Shown: piece after piece, positions 32,279-44,732 of the stretch
Position numbering within the stretch: the first letter of the stretch is position 1
Layout of the letters: the number at the start of each line of letters is the position of its first letter
Assembly: GCA_025716855.1 (NCBI GenBank)
Contig: JAIXMQ010000002.1
Location: 124,001 to 188,000, forward strand
Direction of reading: 5' to 3'
DNA length: 64,000 nt
Source: Pilaira anomala
Lineage: Eukaryota; Mucoromycota; Mucoromycetes; Mucorales; Mucoraceae
Program-made: the position numbers and the translations under genes
Notes under the pieces: model-generated
The model's input: the letters and a program-made list of their open reading frames with translations, nothing else
Databases searched by the model: none
What the model was told of the DNA's origin: nothing

Positions 32279-34277
32279 CCTAGATAATGTCAATTAAATT
32301 AATATCTTAATGCTTCTTATTCAATAAAAAGAATAAAAGAATAAAAGAAAGAGATGAGAAAAGATGATAAATATATAGGAGCCAAGTGCATTTTATCGGC
32401 ATATAAAACGGAAAAGAAAGAAGCATTATATTATTTAACTATTTAAGACCTTTGAGGTTGAAAAATAGATTGAAATAATGCTGCTGTGTATGACATGAGT
32501 AGATACATGTATAAAAGAAACGAATAAAAGAAACGCAAATACCGAGTTAGTCTTATGCATATACATTTATGTGCTAGCAAGCCTTACATATATAATTACA
32601 TAACTAGCATATATATTAAAATTTATATGGAGAACCTACGGGCACAAGCCAAGAGAAGCTAAACTGAAAGTTGATTTTAGATTGAGTCGAGATTAATTTT
32701 AGAACAAGGAGAAGAAAATTTCACAGAAACGAGAAAATAAGAGGAACTATCACATAGATCGATTTAAATGAACAAGTTAAATCAATATATAAAACTAATA
32801 CAATCGAATAGAAAAAAAAATGGCTCTGTTGAAGATAACCGGGAAACAATTGCATCTCGGGGCGTTATTGAATAGTTGGAAAATATTCTCTTTGAATACA
32901 GCTTTTTATTAAATTATAAAACTTTGACAAGCAGCACATCTTGAAATGTGATGAGTTCTTTTAGCTGATTAACTAGCCACTTTATTTACATATCTTAGAA
33001 TAGAACAAGAATTACCGATTTAGGAATAATCATAAGCGATAAGTATATAACATCTTTTACCATCATAAAGTTCTGTGCTATTTCTAGCCCAAACTGACAT
33101 ATATTTACAAGCCTATATACATTGCTCATAACGTAAAACAATTATTTGCAAAACAAAAAATGGAAACAAAAACAAAAACAAAAACAAAATGCCTTGACTA
33201 TAAGCCGATTCACTTTCTTTGGCATAAGCCACAACAACTTTCATGCTGATCTTTTACATTTTTCCATGAATTTACCTTTTTCTCTTTTAGTCACGATGCT
33301 TTTCGTCTTCTGCCAGCTTTTGTACCAATTACAAATGATTATTCAAGGAAGGCTGACTTGTCGTATGTACAGTGTCTTGGTAATTTTTTTTTATAGTACA
33401 GACACAATCTTTCGTCTTTTTTTTTTTTACTTCACCTATACCTTTGATAAATAATGAGCGAATAATTTATGAATAAATGTACCAAGTTATTCCATTCTTA
33501 CGTAATATCGATTTGACCCATTTAATTTTTGGTGTAACTTTTCTCTAACAAATAAAAAAATTTAAAATATCAAAGTCGGTTTTTTGGGTATTTGCGTGTT
33601 AAAGCTGTTTCGTTTTCATTTATTAGTAGGCTGGCTTATTTCAACTGTATAAGAGTAATTGAAGCCCCACTTAAGTTGCTTAGGCTTTGACCAATTGAGA
33701 GTAATTTCTATCAAACCTTAATTAATTAACTTTAGTCTCTGGTTAGTTAGTTTGGGTAACGTTCCTCCTGAATTCAATCTATTTCAGAGAAATAAGACAC
33801 GGCATCAGCCCTTAACCACATAATTATAAACATAACTGAAAATTATTCGTGTTAGTAGAAAAAGAGTCGTAAGAAATTAAGTGTGGCTCAGTATATATCT
33901 GACGGATAAAAAAAGAAATGATTGAAATATAGCCTAAAAAGCACCCCAAGAATTTACAAATGCTCAGTAGGCGCATGTATACAATAGATGATGCTATTGT
34001 GTATAAATAGTTGCACGATAAACATTTACTTTTAGCTCATAAGCTAAATTTTTGTTAGGTATATAAAAAACATAAAGTTTGTTTGCGAAGAATTTGGGTG
34101 TCGTTGTAAAATGTATACAATCTATTTCAACAACAATTGTTCAGGACATATTAAATTTTTGTGTGAAGATCATTAAAAGTTACACTTGGTAAGACATAAA
34201 CCTAATTTCGTTTTTTTTTAAAGTCCACATTCTCCTTCTTCTTTCTGTTTCTCCATTACTCTATAAACTTAATTCAC
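32279..34277. other. Two-kilobase gene-poor region between G-alpha and ERD1-like genes
   Basis: Both neighbours point away from this gap, so it probably holds two promoters. A 102-codon open frame at 33146-33454 starts in a CAAAAA microsatellite-like stretch (KQKQKQ) and has no family signal; it is not called. Nothing else is recognised. Confidence 0.5.
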
Positions 34278-35636
34278 ATGGATGTAGAAGGTACCTTTTT
34301 ACCAATGACTTATAGGCCTATTGCACTATTTTCATTAGGTATTTGGGGTTGGGCATTAAATTTATTTGTACTATCAAAAAGCGGCATCGATCCAGTGACA
34401 TTATTACAACTTCATCAAGCAGATAAACAGACACCTTTATATAAACCAGTATTTATTATTTCGGCAGTCTTTTCAGTGGTGATCATGGTGAATCTTTGGC
34501 TTTATTGGTATTTCAATACACCCGTTGTAGCTATGCTGCCTTATATTTCTTGTTTAGCTTTACTGTTTTGGCCAGGAAAAGGGCTTTATAGAAAAGAGAG
34601 AATTCGATTCATCAGGTATGTATATATATTCAATAGGATTTACAGTTATTTACTCAATGAAGAATAGAATGTCAAAACGAGTGTTCTCATTAAACATATT
34701 TGCTCCAGTCTTTTTTTCAGACATCATCATGGCTGACATGCTTACAAGTTTTTCTAACGTATTTGGTGATTTATTTGTTGCTTCTTGTGTTTTAATTGCT
34801 GGACAAAAATCTTCTTATTTTATGGATAATACAGATAACTTATATTATCGTGATATCATGGTCCCTTTGTTTATTTGGTAAAGAATTGCAGTCATAAATG
34901 GATTGTAAGGATATGAATTAACTTTTTTTTTTTTTTTTTACTAGTTTGCCTTATTTGATTCGATTAAAACAATGTATATCTGAATTTATCGAGACTAAAG
35001 AAAAGCGTCATATATTGAATGGAATAAAGTATTCGTCGGCATTACCAGTAATTATATTAGCAGCGATACAGAAGAAAGCGACGATTTATATGAAAGAAAC
35101 TGGAAGTATACCAAATAGTTGGCATTTAGAAGAAAATACAATTACACGATATTGGTAAATGATAAAAAAAAAAGTGGTATAAGGACATGATATTAAAGAA
35201 AATGTGTATGTGTGTGTTTTTTAGGATATTGTTTGTATTTATTAATTCAATGTATTCATTTTGGTGGGATATTTCAATGGATTGGAATTTAATTGATTTT
35301 TCGACAAACAAAAGAAATACCACACCAAGCATACAACTTAGAAACCAGCTCTATTTTCCAACGATATGTTATATTTTAGCCATGCTTTTTGATTTCTTAC
35401 TTCGTATTACCTGGAGCTTAAAACTGAGCTCGCATATTTATATTAGACAAATGGATGCTAGCATCTTTTTATTATTAGAAATTTTTAGAAGATGGGTTTG
35501 GGTCATTTTTCGTATGGAAACAGAATGGGTTAAAAAAATCTATAATACATTACCACTTGATAGTTTACGTTTAAATCTGTTAGATCGAAAGACTTCTTCA
35601 GGTATTCTATCACCTATTGAAGAAGAAGATCCGTGA
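34278..35636 (+). CDS. ERD1: EXS-domain membrane protein, ERD1-like
   Basis: Four exons (34278-34615, 34668-34877, 34945-35154, 35225-35636) give 389 residues. The protein is very hydrophobic with about eight membrane segments. The EXS signature is clear: LNIFAPVFFSDIIMADMLTS, LPYLIRLKQCISEFIETKEK, NGIKYSSALPVII and NSMYSFWWDISMDWNL, followed by LLEIFRRWVWVIFRMETEW. ERD1 acts in the Golgi for retention of ER lumenal proteins, phosphate recycling and glycosylation. The absence of an SPX domain and the length (yeast Erd1 362) favour ERD1 over XPR1/PHO1-type exporters. The boundary of exon 2 (acceptor at 34667) is the least certain. Its 3' end is 118 bp from URA3. Confidence 0.87.
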
Positions 35637-35754
35637 CTTCCTTTTCTCCTTTTTTTTTTCCAAGATCTATAAAAATGACTCCTTCCGAAAAATCACCATC
35701 TACCTTCTCCTTTTCTTTCCTTCCGCGCCTTATTTAATAATACCATAATAAAAT

Positions 35755-36615
35755 ATGAATACTTACAAATCTTATGCTGACCGTGCAAAGCAACATCCTA
35801 ATGCTTGTGCTCGTTCTCTTTTTGAGCTTATGGAGCGTAAACAATCCAATCTTTCAGTCGCAGTTGATGTCACAACCAAAAAAGAATTAATTGCTATTGC
35901 TGATGCTGTCGGCCCTTTTGTTTGTGTTCTCAAGGTAAGACAATATCTTAAAATATAAACGGAACGTGTCTTTATCAACCTGTGCCATTAGACTCATATT
36001 GACATTGTGGAAGACTTTGACCAAGACTTGGTTCAACAGTTGGAAACTTTGGCAAAGAAGCACGATTTTTTGATCTTTGAGGACCGCAAATTTGCAGACA
36101 TTGGTAACACAGTGAAGCACCAATATGCTAATGGTATTTATAAAATCGCTTCTTGGTCCCATATTACCAATGCACATACAGTTCCTGGAGAAGGTATTAT
36201 TAAAGGTCTTGGTGAAGTAGGTCTTCCATTAGGCCGCGGCTTACTCTTGTTAGCTGAAATGTCTTCCAAGGGAGCTTTAACTAAGGGTAGCTATACTTCA
36301 GAATCTGTTGAGATGGCTCGTCGCAATAAAGATTTTGTGTTTGGCTTTATTGCTCAACATAAAATGAATCAATTGGATGATGAAGATTTTGTTGTCATGT
36401 CACCTGGTGTTGGACTTGACATTAAGGGCGACGGTTTAGGTCAACAATACAGAACTCCTCATGAAGTCATCGTTGAAAGTGGCAGTGATATTATTATTGT
36501 AGGTCGTGGTATTTATGGTAACCCTGATCAAGTTGAAACTCAGGCCAAGCGTTACCGTCAAGCCGGTTGGGAGGCTTACCTTGAAAGACTTGCTGCTCAT
36601 CAATCATCTGCATAA
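35755..36615 (+). CDS. URA3: Orotidine 5'-phosphate decarboxylase
   Basis: Last step of UMP synthesis: decarboxylation of OMP. Two exons (35755-35934, 35992-36615) give 267 residues, the family norm. The catalytic block [13 protein letters not shown] places Asp91, Lys93 and Asp96 at the same numbering as in yeast Ura3. Phosphate-binding segments near the C-terminus are [20 protein letters not shown] and [10 protein letters not shown]. The intron lies after LK in [14 protein letters not shown]. In Mucorales this gene is called pyrG or pyrF by different authors. The start is the first ATG after the short ERD1-like intergenic gap. Confidence 0.97.
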
Positions 36616-38449
36616 ATAAAATAAAATAAAAATCATTGTACAGTCATATTCCAATCGTCAAAGCAACATCTGTCCTTACCTTTTTTTCATGTACTTAGTA
36701 GTCGATTTTAAAGCTTTATTTATTTGTTGTTTTTTGCCCATTTGCATCAAAAATCTTGGAGATCTCTCTTCTGACGATTATAAGAGTTAGGTAAGTCATT
36801 TGATTTTCCCTGTTTTCTTCTTTTGTAGGCTATCTCTTTTAAGCAAAATGTGAAATAGCCTTTTTTTTCGCTTGGGAAGAACCTGTACCATACTATGCAT
36901 TAATAGTCAAAAAGTATGATACTGTAATATTGGAAGGAAGCAGTAAAAGATCAAAACCAATACATTCTCCAAGGATTAAAATATTCTCTTGTGTTGTTAA
37001 AATCCAATCAGAAAAAAAATCAATGAACAAGAAACTTGAGGCAAAAAGTTGTTAATAAACCGCGTAGTTAGCTTGTCAAATTATTCTTTTAGCTTAGATA
37101 ATTTGACATTGTGTGTAATGATGTTTACAAAGTAGAAAGCTCAAAATATGTTTTAAATTACAAAAGAGATAAAACTCCACAAAAAAAAGTTGTATAATAT
37201 CAATGAATAAGCGATCCTTTTTTTTTGCATTAGATTTTTTAAAATATCATTCACTAGGTTTTTAGACATATCACTCACTAGGTTTTTAGAAATATCATTC
37301 ACTAGATTTGTAAAAATATCATTCATTACGTAGAAAGATTAAAGACTGAAACCTTTTTTTTTTAGACTTTTATTAAGTGAAATCTAATAGCATAAACAGT
37401 CAATTGCTTGGGTTGAGCAGCATTTTATACCAAGATAATACCAGTTGAGAGTCTACTTATGGGCTGCTTTTAATAATGAGAAGCAACAATTGATTGTTTA
37501 TGTTCTATGTAATCTCTTGCAAGAAACAGGTAAAATAGGTATGTACCATACATCTTACCACTCTATATTTACATTACTGTTAAATTTTGGCTCACATTTT
37601 AACTGATGAGTGTTGATGATCCTTAGCAATTGTTTGTTCAATTAACTGTCTAATATGTAGCCTTGCTAGCAATACTACCGAAAAAGGCATTACTGTCTTT
37701 CCAATAAAAGATGTCAACGCCGTTTGTTTTGGAGTAGTTTGATGTAATAATTTTGAGTTTACAACGTATGTCTCATATTTTGTTGGTAGATACTGTGAGG
37801 GTCATATTTTTCTTTGTTGATGAGAAAATCAAGACGTTGAATTGTGGTTGAAAGAGTTACTTGGGATTTCTTTTGGTTGATCAAGAAGTCTAGACCTGAT
37901 AGTTTTTGTTCAATTTTATTGTAATGGATCTTGTAAATATTACAGTAAACAATGTCGAATGATAGTATTGATAATTTGCATGAATCCTTTCCGTTACTTC
38001 TGCTTCGATAATTACTAATATGTTGTGTTTGAGAACGTTGAGGGAAGCGATGATGTTGATTTTATATTTCGCCTATAGTTGAAATAAAAGGCAATATTTT
38101 AGAAAGTGAAGTACCAAAAGCAAAATAAAAGATGATCAGGCCTTATAAGTATTAAATATATCATTTTATTATTATACTTTTTCTCTCTCTGAATATTAAA
38201 ACTAACAAAGAAAGAATGATAACTCGAAAAGAGTTTCCTTTAAAACACAGGATAGTGAAAGTTTTAATGGTAGTTATTTATTTGACCTGAACCAATTATC
38301 AAACATTTAGCCAACATTTGTCAAGTACATAAATAAAACCATCTTTTTTGTTAAAGTGTGTCTTGTCTTTACTATCCAATAATTCAACATTTAGACTTTA
38401 TTTATTTATTATGTTATTTATCTTAACCACACATTGGACTTTTTCTCTT
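36616..38449. other. Repeat-bearing intergenic region after URA3
   Basis: About 1.8 kb. It contains a 10-bp perfect hairpin (GTCAAATTAT/ATAATTTGAC, about 37074-37108) and the 24-bp tandem repeat at 37230-37328. Minus-strand translation around 37750-37920 gives a short protein-like stretch (GLDFLINQKKSQVTL), too short to assign. No gene is supported. Confidence 0.5.
37230..37328 (+). repeat. 24-bp tandem repeat, about four units
   Basis: Units begin at 37244, 37268, 37292 and 37316 (last partial), with a partial unit before them. The consensus is ATATCATTCACTAGGTTTTT followed by AGAM. Units differ at a few positions, so it is not a recent expansion. Confidence 0.8.
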
Positions 38450-38690
38450 TTATTATAAATACATCTTTGCAAAAAACCAATTAGCAAAATATTTGTTTTT
38501 ATTTATAATAACTAAACTTAAACTGATATGGTTGATAAAGTATAAGTACAATGTTAGCTCAGCCTTTGTTTAATACATAAAGCTCAAAAGGCACCACATA
38601 AACACATCTCCACCACAGTCAGGAACTCCAAAGGCCAAAAGCCTGTGTCACAAATCGGTTTTTTTTTTTGTGATGCCTCAAGAATTCACC
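38450..38690 (+). repeat. Interspersed hairpin-bearing repeat, copy 2
   Basis: Direct repeat of 17090-17355. The 12-bp stem (38450-38461 with 38500-38511) is preserved although one base pair differs from copy 1 (A-T instead of G-C). The AGGC-CAAAA-GCCT hairpin is also preserved. The T-run is only 11 long here. It ends 167 bp upstream of the TFIIB start codon. Confidence 0.7.
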
Positions 38691-38807
38691 TTAATCAGAC
38701 TCTAATTATGTCGAGAATGTCCTATTTTTTATGCGTCATTTCGTACGCCGCCAAAATGTGTAGATTAAAAAGATAGATGCCTCCCTATTAAAGAAACTCT
38801 TTATTTT

Positions 38808-38839
<32 letters not shown>

Positions 38840-38857
38840 TTCTTTTTCTTTCTTTAA

Positions 38858-39946
38858 ATGTCACCTCATATTCCCTTTCCTTTACGAGAGACAGCTAAAG
38901 TAGATGAGAACCAACCTTTTCAACCTAATCTCAACGTCTCTTTAACTTGTCCAGATTGTCGTATTAAACCACCACATATCGTTGAAGAGTTTGCATCTGG
39001 AGATTTAGTTTGTGGAGATTGTGGCCTTGTGTTAGGTGATCGTATTATTGATACCAGATCTGAATGGAGAACGTTTGCAAATGATGAAGGCGACGTATGA
39101 AAAAGAAAAAAAAAAGATATCTTTTTTTTTCTTTTTTCTTTTTTTTTATTAATCTGATCTTTATAGGATCCATCTCGTGTAGGTGCTGCATCTAATCCTT
39201 TACTTGATGGTGATCAATTAGATACTGTCATCTCACGTCGGGATGGAGGTACAGGTATCTCTCGAGACTTAAACAAGATTCAAGGACGAGCTACAGCACA
39301 AAAGGGAGAACGTAACCTGATGCAAGCATATAAAGAAATCACAGCCATGTGTGATTCAATTTCATTATCAAAAGTCGTCAGTGATACAGCCAAACAATTG
39401 TATAAACGAGTAGAAGATGAAAAGTTGTTACGAGGTAAATCCAGTGATGCGATTATTGCAGCCTGTATCTGTATTGCGTGTCGTCAAGAGCGAGTTGCGA
39501 GAACGTTCCGAGAAATTTGCGCATTAACTCGTGTACCCAAAAAAGAAATTGGTCGCTGTTGTAATGCTTTAAAGGCCAAATTACAAACGAGTACTAGCGT
39601 GATGAATTCTGAGGATTTGATGTCTCGTTTCTGTTCGAATTTGCAGTTGCCTAATTATGTTCAGAAATCAGGTGTGGATCTGGTTCGAAGAGCAAAGGAA
39701 TTGGGTACACTTGCGGGCAAGTCGCCTATTTCGGTTGCTGCGGCTTGTATTTATCTTGTCTCTTATTTATTCAAGAGTCCAAGATCTACAAAAGACATTG
39801 CGAATGTGGCAGGTGTCTCTGAAGCAACTATCAAGGCGGCTTATAAATCTCTTTATACTGAAAAAGAAAAGTTGATTGATTTAAATGCTTTAAAGGATAA
39901 ACCCAATTGCGAAGGTATTTCTTTTGATGAATTAGTTTTACCCTAA
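38858..39946 (+). CDS. SUA7: Transcription initiation factor IIB
   Basis: General RNA polymerase II factor that bridges TBP-DNA and the polymerase. Two exons (38858-39094, 39167-39946) give 338 residues. The N-terminal zinc ribbon has Cys31, Cys34, Cys52 and Cys55 (CPDC...[10 protein letters not shown]), followed by the B-reader/linker block [11 protein letters not shown]. Two cyclin-like repeats follow: [20 protein letters not shown] to [20 protein letters not shown], and [20 protein letters not shown] to [20 protein letters not shown]. The leader is a long T-run (about 38801-38837). The single intron sits just after the B-reader. A copy of the hairpin repeat lies immediately upstream. Confidence 0.96.
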
Positions 39947-40066
39947 AAAGTTATAATATGAAACTTTAGGTTTCTCCGAATTCCTTCCTTTTTTTTTTTT
40001 CTTTCTTTTTTTTTTAAATGCTTCCTTTTTTCTTTATTTTTTAAAATAAAATATCTATAAAAGTAC

Positions 40067-43006
40067 ATGGTCCAATTATATCGTGGAGAGGTTATAAAAA
40101 AGTTAAGGAGCTCACAACCTGGCAAAAGAATGCCTTTGCTGTGTGCAATGAACCGTTCATTTGGTTGGAGAATTATATCTGAGAATTACGAAGAGTAAAT
40201 ATTCATACATATATAAATAGTAGTGTATGCTTGACAAATATCTCTCTGTTGTAGACATGAAAGAGGTATTCGATCCGACTACTGTAGTGTAAAAGACGAC
40301 TATTTAACCTCTATGGCAGTTTGTGATGTAAAATAGAATCATATATTGAATGAATACGTCAAAATAAAAATAAAATAAAAAAATTAATGCATTTTTTTTA
40401 ATAGGAAACTGGAATTGTAATTGTTGGCTCCGCAATGAATGATGGATACTTGTATTTCGTTAAAGACTTTTCAGGAATTACAGATATAGAATCAGGACCT
40501 AGATTTCAAGTAAAATAAGAAAAAACAAATATATATATATAGATATATATAAGCACAATTTAACCCTTGTTTAGATAATTCATATAGAGAAATTAGGTAC
40601 ACCAATTTACTCTCTAGATTTACACCGTAAAAGTCTACTTGTTGGAACAATACAGGGTATCACTAAGCTGTACAGAATAGATTACGGTGTAGAATTTGAG
40701 CTTACGTTGATGGGAGAATACATTAACTCACCTTCCAAGGTAAAAAAAAAAAAAAAAAAAAAAAAATATTAAGTAAATACGCTAATACAACAACTATAAT
40801 CTGACATTTTTCTGTATTATAGATTCCAGTTTATGCATCTTCCCTTGTAATTAATTCATTTGTAAAGTCAGCGGAATTCTCACCTAATTATCCATCCGAT
40901 TCTACACAACATTTTTTAACTACAACTAAGAACCAAATTTCACTTTGGGATCAATTACGACAAGAAGATCCTGTCCGTAAATTCCAGGTAAATATTAATA
41001 AATAAATGAACTCGCGTTTCATATAATTTATTTTCTTGTACTTTTTAGCCTGACGAATTACCTTTAAATTGTGCAAGTTGGTCTCCAAACCATCCTAATT
41101 CATTATTCGTAGCAGGTGGTAACGATAAATCTTTAACCATCTTGGATACACGTGTACCAGAACGAGACCATAATGGTATCGTCTGGGTGGCTCATAAAGC
41201 GCATGATAGGCCCATTCGTGATGCTAAATTCAATCCATTTATACCTTACTGGTTAGCATCGGCCGGTGAAGATTCTGTTGTAAATATTTGGGATATTCGT
41301 TCATCCTATCACGCACCAGTTGGAAAGATTGATGGTATGACGGGTATGGCTACATCTGTGATGTGGTCAAACATCCGGCCAGAGAACCTAAGTACTGGTG
41401 CAACGGACGGTGTATTACGATACTGGGCATTAACCTGTGAGAGTCTTCCGATATGGGATACAATTTACCGTATTGCAGAATATGATGAAGAAGATACTTT
41501 ACCCATCCCACAAAAAAAATATCAGACAAATAATGTCTGGTTTATCAAAGAGGAGCAAGATCCTAATGGTAGACGTGATTCAAATAATTCTTGGCTAAGC
41601 GAATTTGAAGACGATCATTTGAAATCAACTATGTTGTTAGTAGGCAGTATAGGGTTTGGTGAATGGGGCAGGCCTGAAACAGGTACAAAATATAAAGGAG
41701 AAGATTTAGTTGAATCTAGAGGACCTGTGGTATCTATTATAGCCTCCAAGCTAAGAGCAGGTATGTATTATTCTATCACGAGTGGTGGTCAATTAGCTGC
41801 TCATACGGTTCGGTTTGATGCTATCAGTAATCTTCGACATCGTCATAAAAATGATCCAGAAGATAGGAGTAAACTTGCTACTGAAATAGAAGATGATATC
41901 TATTGTAGACGTATCGCTAAAGCTCAAAGTAAATTAGAAACTTTAAAATCAACAATTCAAGAAGATCCAAAAGTAAAAGAGTAAGTCATTTTTTTTTTAG
42001 GATAGTTGTAATTATTAAAACCAAAAATACTTGTAATAGAAAACAAGATGAAGAAGTAGCATTTTTAGAAGACTGTTTACAGTTACCCAAACCTATCGAA
42101 GCTTCTGAATGGGCACTTGATTCTATACCTGATAAAACAAATAAGAGGTACTCTCGAAGAATTTGGAACGCTAATGATATTTGGGAATTATCCGTCGATA
42201 CATTTAAGCATGATCTCAGGCATTGGAGTTATCGTCTTCCACCTGGACATAACAATGTTTATAAATTTCCTGTAAGATACTTTGTGTCAGTAAATATATA
42301 TATATATATATATATTTAAATTTTTTATTTTTATAAATAGCTTGAAGTTAAAGAACCTATTGCAGCTCACTTGGTTGAGGAAGAAATGGTTCCTAAAGAG
42401 CTACCACCTTTTATAAAAGATGGTGGTGAATCTGTAAAGAGTACCATAATAACGGAAGAGGAGGAGGAGGAAGAAGAAGAGAACCTACCGCCTGAAACCG
42501 ATGTAATTGTAGAGCCTGCAGAAATTCATTCGCCTTCTATTTCAGAAAGAAGAAACATCAGCCCAGTCCCAGCAATTAGTACAGACACAAGGAGTCAGAA
42601 TACCAATCCGTTTACACCGCCTTCTAGTGCACACGAAGAATCAACGCATAAATCAGTCAGTACCAACCCATTTTTAATGAACTCTCCCGAGGAAGAGACT
42701 ACAACTAAATCAAGTACTTCTAGTGAAGAAAATATCAATGAAAAAAGAAGTAGTCAATATACTCACCATAGCTGGTTGCCTGAATTACCTGGATTACATT
42801 TAACAGGGTCACGTAAAAGTGAGCCGGAAAAAGTTAGAAAGCACTCTATATTACCAAATCCATTCAAGACATTAACTAAGAATGCAAGTATAAAGAGACA
42901 AGAAGAACAAGAGGAAAGACCTGCCTTGTTTTCTGGAAGTAAAAATTTATTAAAGAGAACCTCTACAGCTCGTAGAAATGCTCTCCATGGATCATTTAAA
43001 AAATAA
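40067..43006 (+). CDS. WD40-repeat protein, function unknown
   Basis: Eight exons (40067-40194, 40255-40327, 40405-40509, 40575-40739, 40823-40987, 41049-41980, 42040-42271, 42341-43006) splice in frame to 821 residues. The first half contains degenerate WD40 blades, clearest in LSLWDQ-type ends: FVAGGNDKSLTILDTRVP, AHDRPIRDAKFNPFIPYWLA then SAGEDSVVNIWDIR, and TDGVLRYWAL. The middle is a conserved-looking helical segment, followed by a disordered acidic/Ser-rich tail with repeated TNPF and SPEEE motifs and a basic end. NPF-like motifs could bind EH domains; this is speculation. I do not recognise the family. Poly-A (40741-40766) and TA repeats lie in introns. Confidence 0.78.
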
Positions 43007-43140
43007 GCTTTTAGATAATCTAGACCGACGAGGAAAAAAAAATATCTTACGAGGCGTCCTTTCAAATAAAAACAAAATAAACTTTTTCAAAAAAAAAAAA
43101 CTTTTCCCCTTTTTTTATTTTTCTTTTCACACACACTCAT

Positions 43141-43962
43141 ATGGTTCGTGACGAAAAACCGGTAGCTACTATTGAAGGTTGGGAAGACGGACAACCTTTT
43201 GAAAGAGGTATTCATAAACTTGACCGTTGGGAACTTCAGTCAGCAGACCGAATGACTATACATATTGGATCGCACGACGTAGTTCTTGTGCAAGATCCTC
43301 ATTCAAATTTTCTTGGTGGATATATATGGTTATCGTCGATTGTGTTTTGTACATATCTAGAAAAACTTGCAGCTAAACGAGATCGCCATGGCTGGATTAG
43401 TCTAGACCGAAATAAACGCTGGGTTGAACTAGGCTCGGGGGTTGGTTTAATCGGTATCTTTTTGCATAAACTAGGAATTGAAGATGTAGTAATTACAGAT
43501 ATTTCAGAACTGGTTGAAACGATGGAACGTAATGTTGAGGCAAATAATTTAAATATAAGATCTATTACAGGTAGAAGAAAAAATGATAAAGATGATAATT
43601 ATATTGTAGTTGATCCATTGTTATGGAATGATGAACAAGATATGAGTAGTATTAAGGCTGGTGGTGATATTGATTATATTGTTGCGTGTGATTGTATTTA
43701 TTCTGAAGCAAGTGCAATGGATTTAGTAAATACTATGGATTACTTAAGTAATGAAAATACAACCATCATTTGTCTTTCGGAAGTTCGAAATCAACAAGCT
43801 CAAGATAAATTCATGTCTGAAGCAGAATCTCGATTTCAAGTAGATTTATTACCTGCTATTCAATGGCAAAAAAAGTTGAATCATCAGCTTGATTTTGATG
43901 AGACTTTGAACCTGTACAAGTTACGCAAACCAAAGCGTCGTTCAAAGCCAGCAAAAAAATAA
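43141..43962 (+). CDS. METTL21-type protein-lysine methyltransferase
   Basis: Single exon, 273 residues. It has a seven-beta-strand methyltransferase fold: substrate-side LGGYIWLSSIVFCTYLEK, SAM motif I WVELGSGVGLIGIF (near residue 98), VVITDISELVETMERNVEAN, and the DCIYSE (DxxY-type) motif near 188 that marks the METTL21/FAM86 group. These enzymes trimethylate lysines on chaperones or translation factors; the substrate here is unknown. Only 134 bp separate it from the WD40 gene upstream. A basic tail (KPKRRSKPAKK) is present. Confidence 0.82.
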   Translation: MVRDEKPVATIEGWEDGQPFERGIHKLDRWELQSADRMTIHIGSHDVVLVQDPHSNFLGGYIWLSSIVFCTYLEKLAAKRDRHGWISLDRNKRWVELGSGVGLIGIFLHKLGIEDVVITDISELVETMERNVEANNLNIRSITGRRKNDKDDNYIVVDPLLWNDEQDMSSIKAGGDIDYIVACDCIYSEASAMDLVNTMDYLSNENTTIICLSEVRNQQAQDKFMSEAESRFQVDLLPAIQWQKKLNHQLDFDETLNLYKLRKPKRRSKPAKK

Positions 43963-44732
43963 CAACATTTCAGGAAAAACACTTGATATCTTTCTCAGGT
44001 GTGTGCAGTAGTAGTAAATTAAGAAAAAGATTCAGAGAAAAAAAAAAGTTTATTTTACACTTGATAGAATACTCTTCTTTTTCTTTTTCTTTTTTTTTTA
44101 AAAAAAAAATCGTGTAACATAGTTAATAAATAATACCCTCTTTAAAAAAAAAAAAACTTTGCACTTGGTATTTACAATAAGTTCGCTCCTTAATAAATTA
44201 ATATTCAGCATGAAAAAAAAAATTAGCATAAAAAAACTTAATATTCAAACTTTAAAATGTTAGAATTTGGCTTACGTTTAAGAGAGAAAAAAAAAAGTTG
44301 CTTTGTCATGGTTTTTTGTTAGTGTAAAGTAGCAATTTATTCACCCTCTCACAAATATCCCAAATAAAAAATGATTCGCAAAAAGTGAGCGGCGTTTTTC
44401 AAGAAAATCCAGTAAATTGAGTGTAATAACGAGTTTATTGTGTTGCCTGTTGAGAGGTAAAACAATGTGGAAATATTTCCTTTTTTTTTTTTCTTCTTCT
44501 TCTTCTTTATTTCCCTTTTCCCTTCCTTTTATATATATATATTATATAACTATTTTTTTTTTTGAACTTTGATAATTAATAATAATAATAATAAAGGTAA
44601 ACAACAATAGTTTCTACATAGCATACAAAAAACGGAACTTTAATAAACAAATGTAGAGTTTTTACTGCTTTTTTATAAACATACACATCAACCTTCAAAA
44701 AAAAAAAAAAAAAAAAAATTAAATTAAATTAT
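43963..44732. other. Promoter and leader region of the DOCK gene
   Basis: 770 bp, with many poly-A/T runs, a CTT-rich stretch (44490-44520) and an ATA repeat (44577-44594) just upstream. No gene is seen. Confidence 0.5.

Noticed and set aside
33146..33454. 102-codon open frame in the G-alpha/ERD1 gap
   Set aside because: Begins in a CAAAAA repeat, followed by hydrophobic AT-rich translation without family signals or splice structure.
37750..37920. Possible reverse transcriptase remnant on the minus strand (GLDFLINQKKSQVTL)
   Set aside because: Only about 40 residues, no catalytic motif and interrupted; too weak to call a retroelement.
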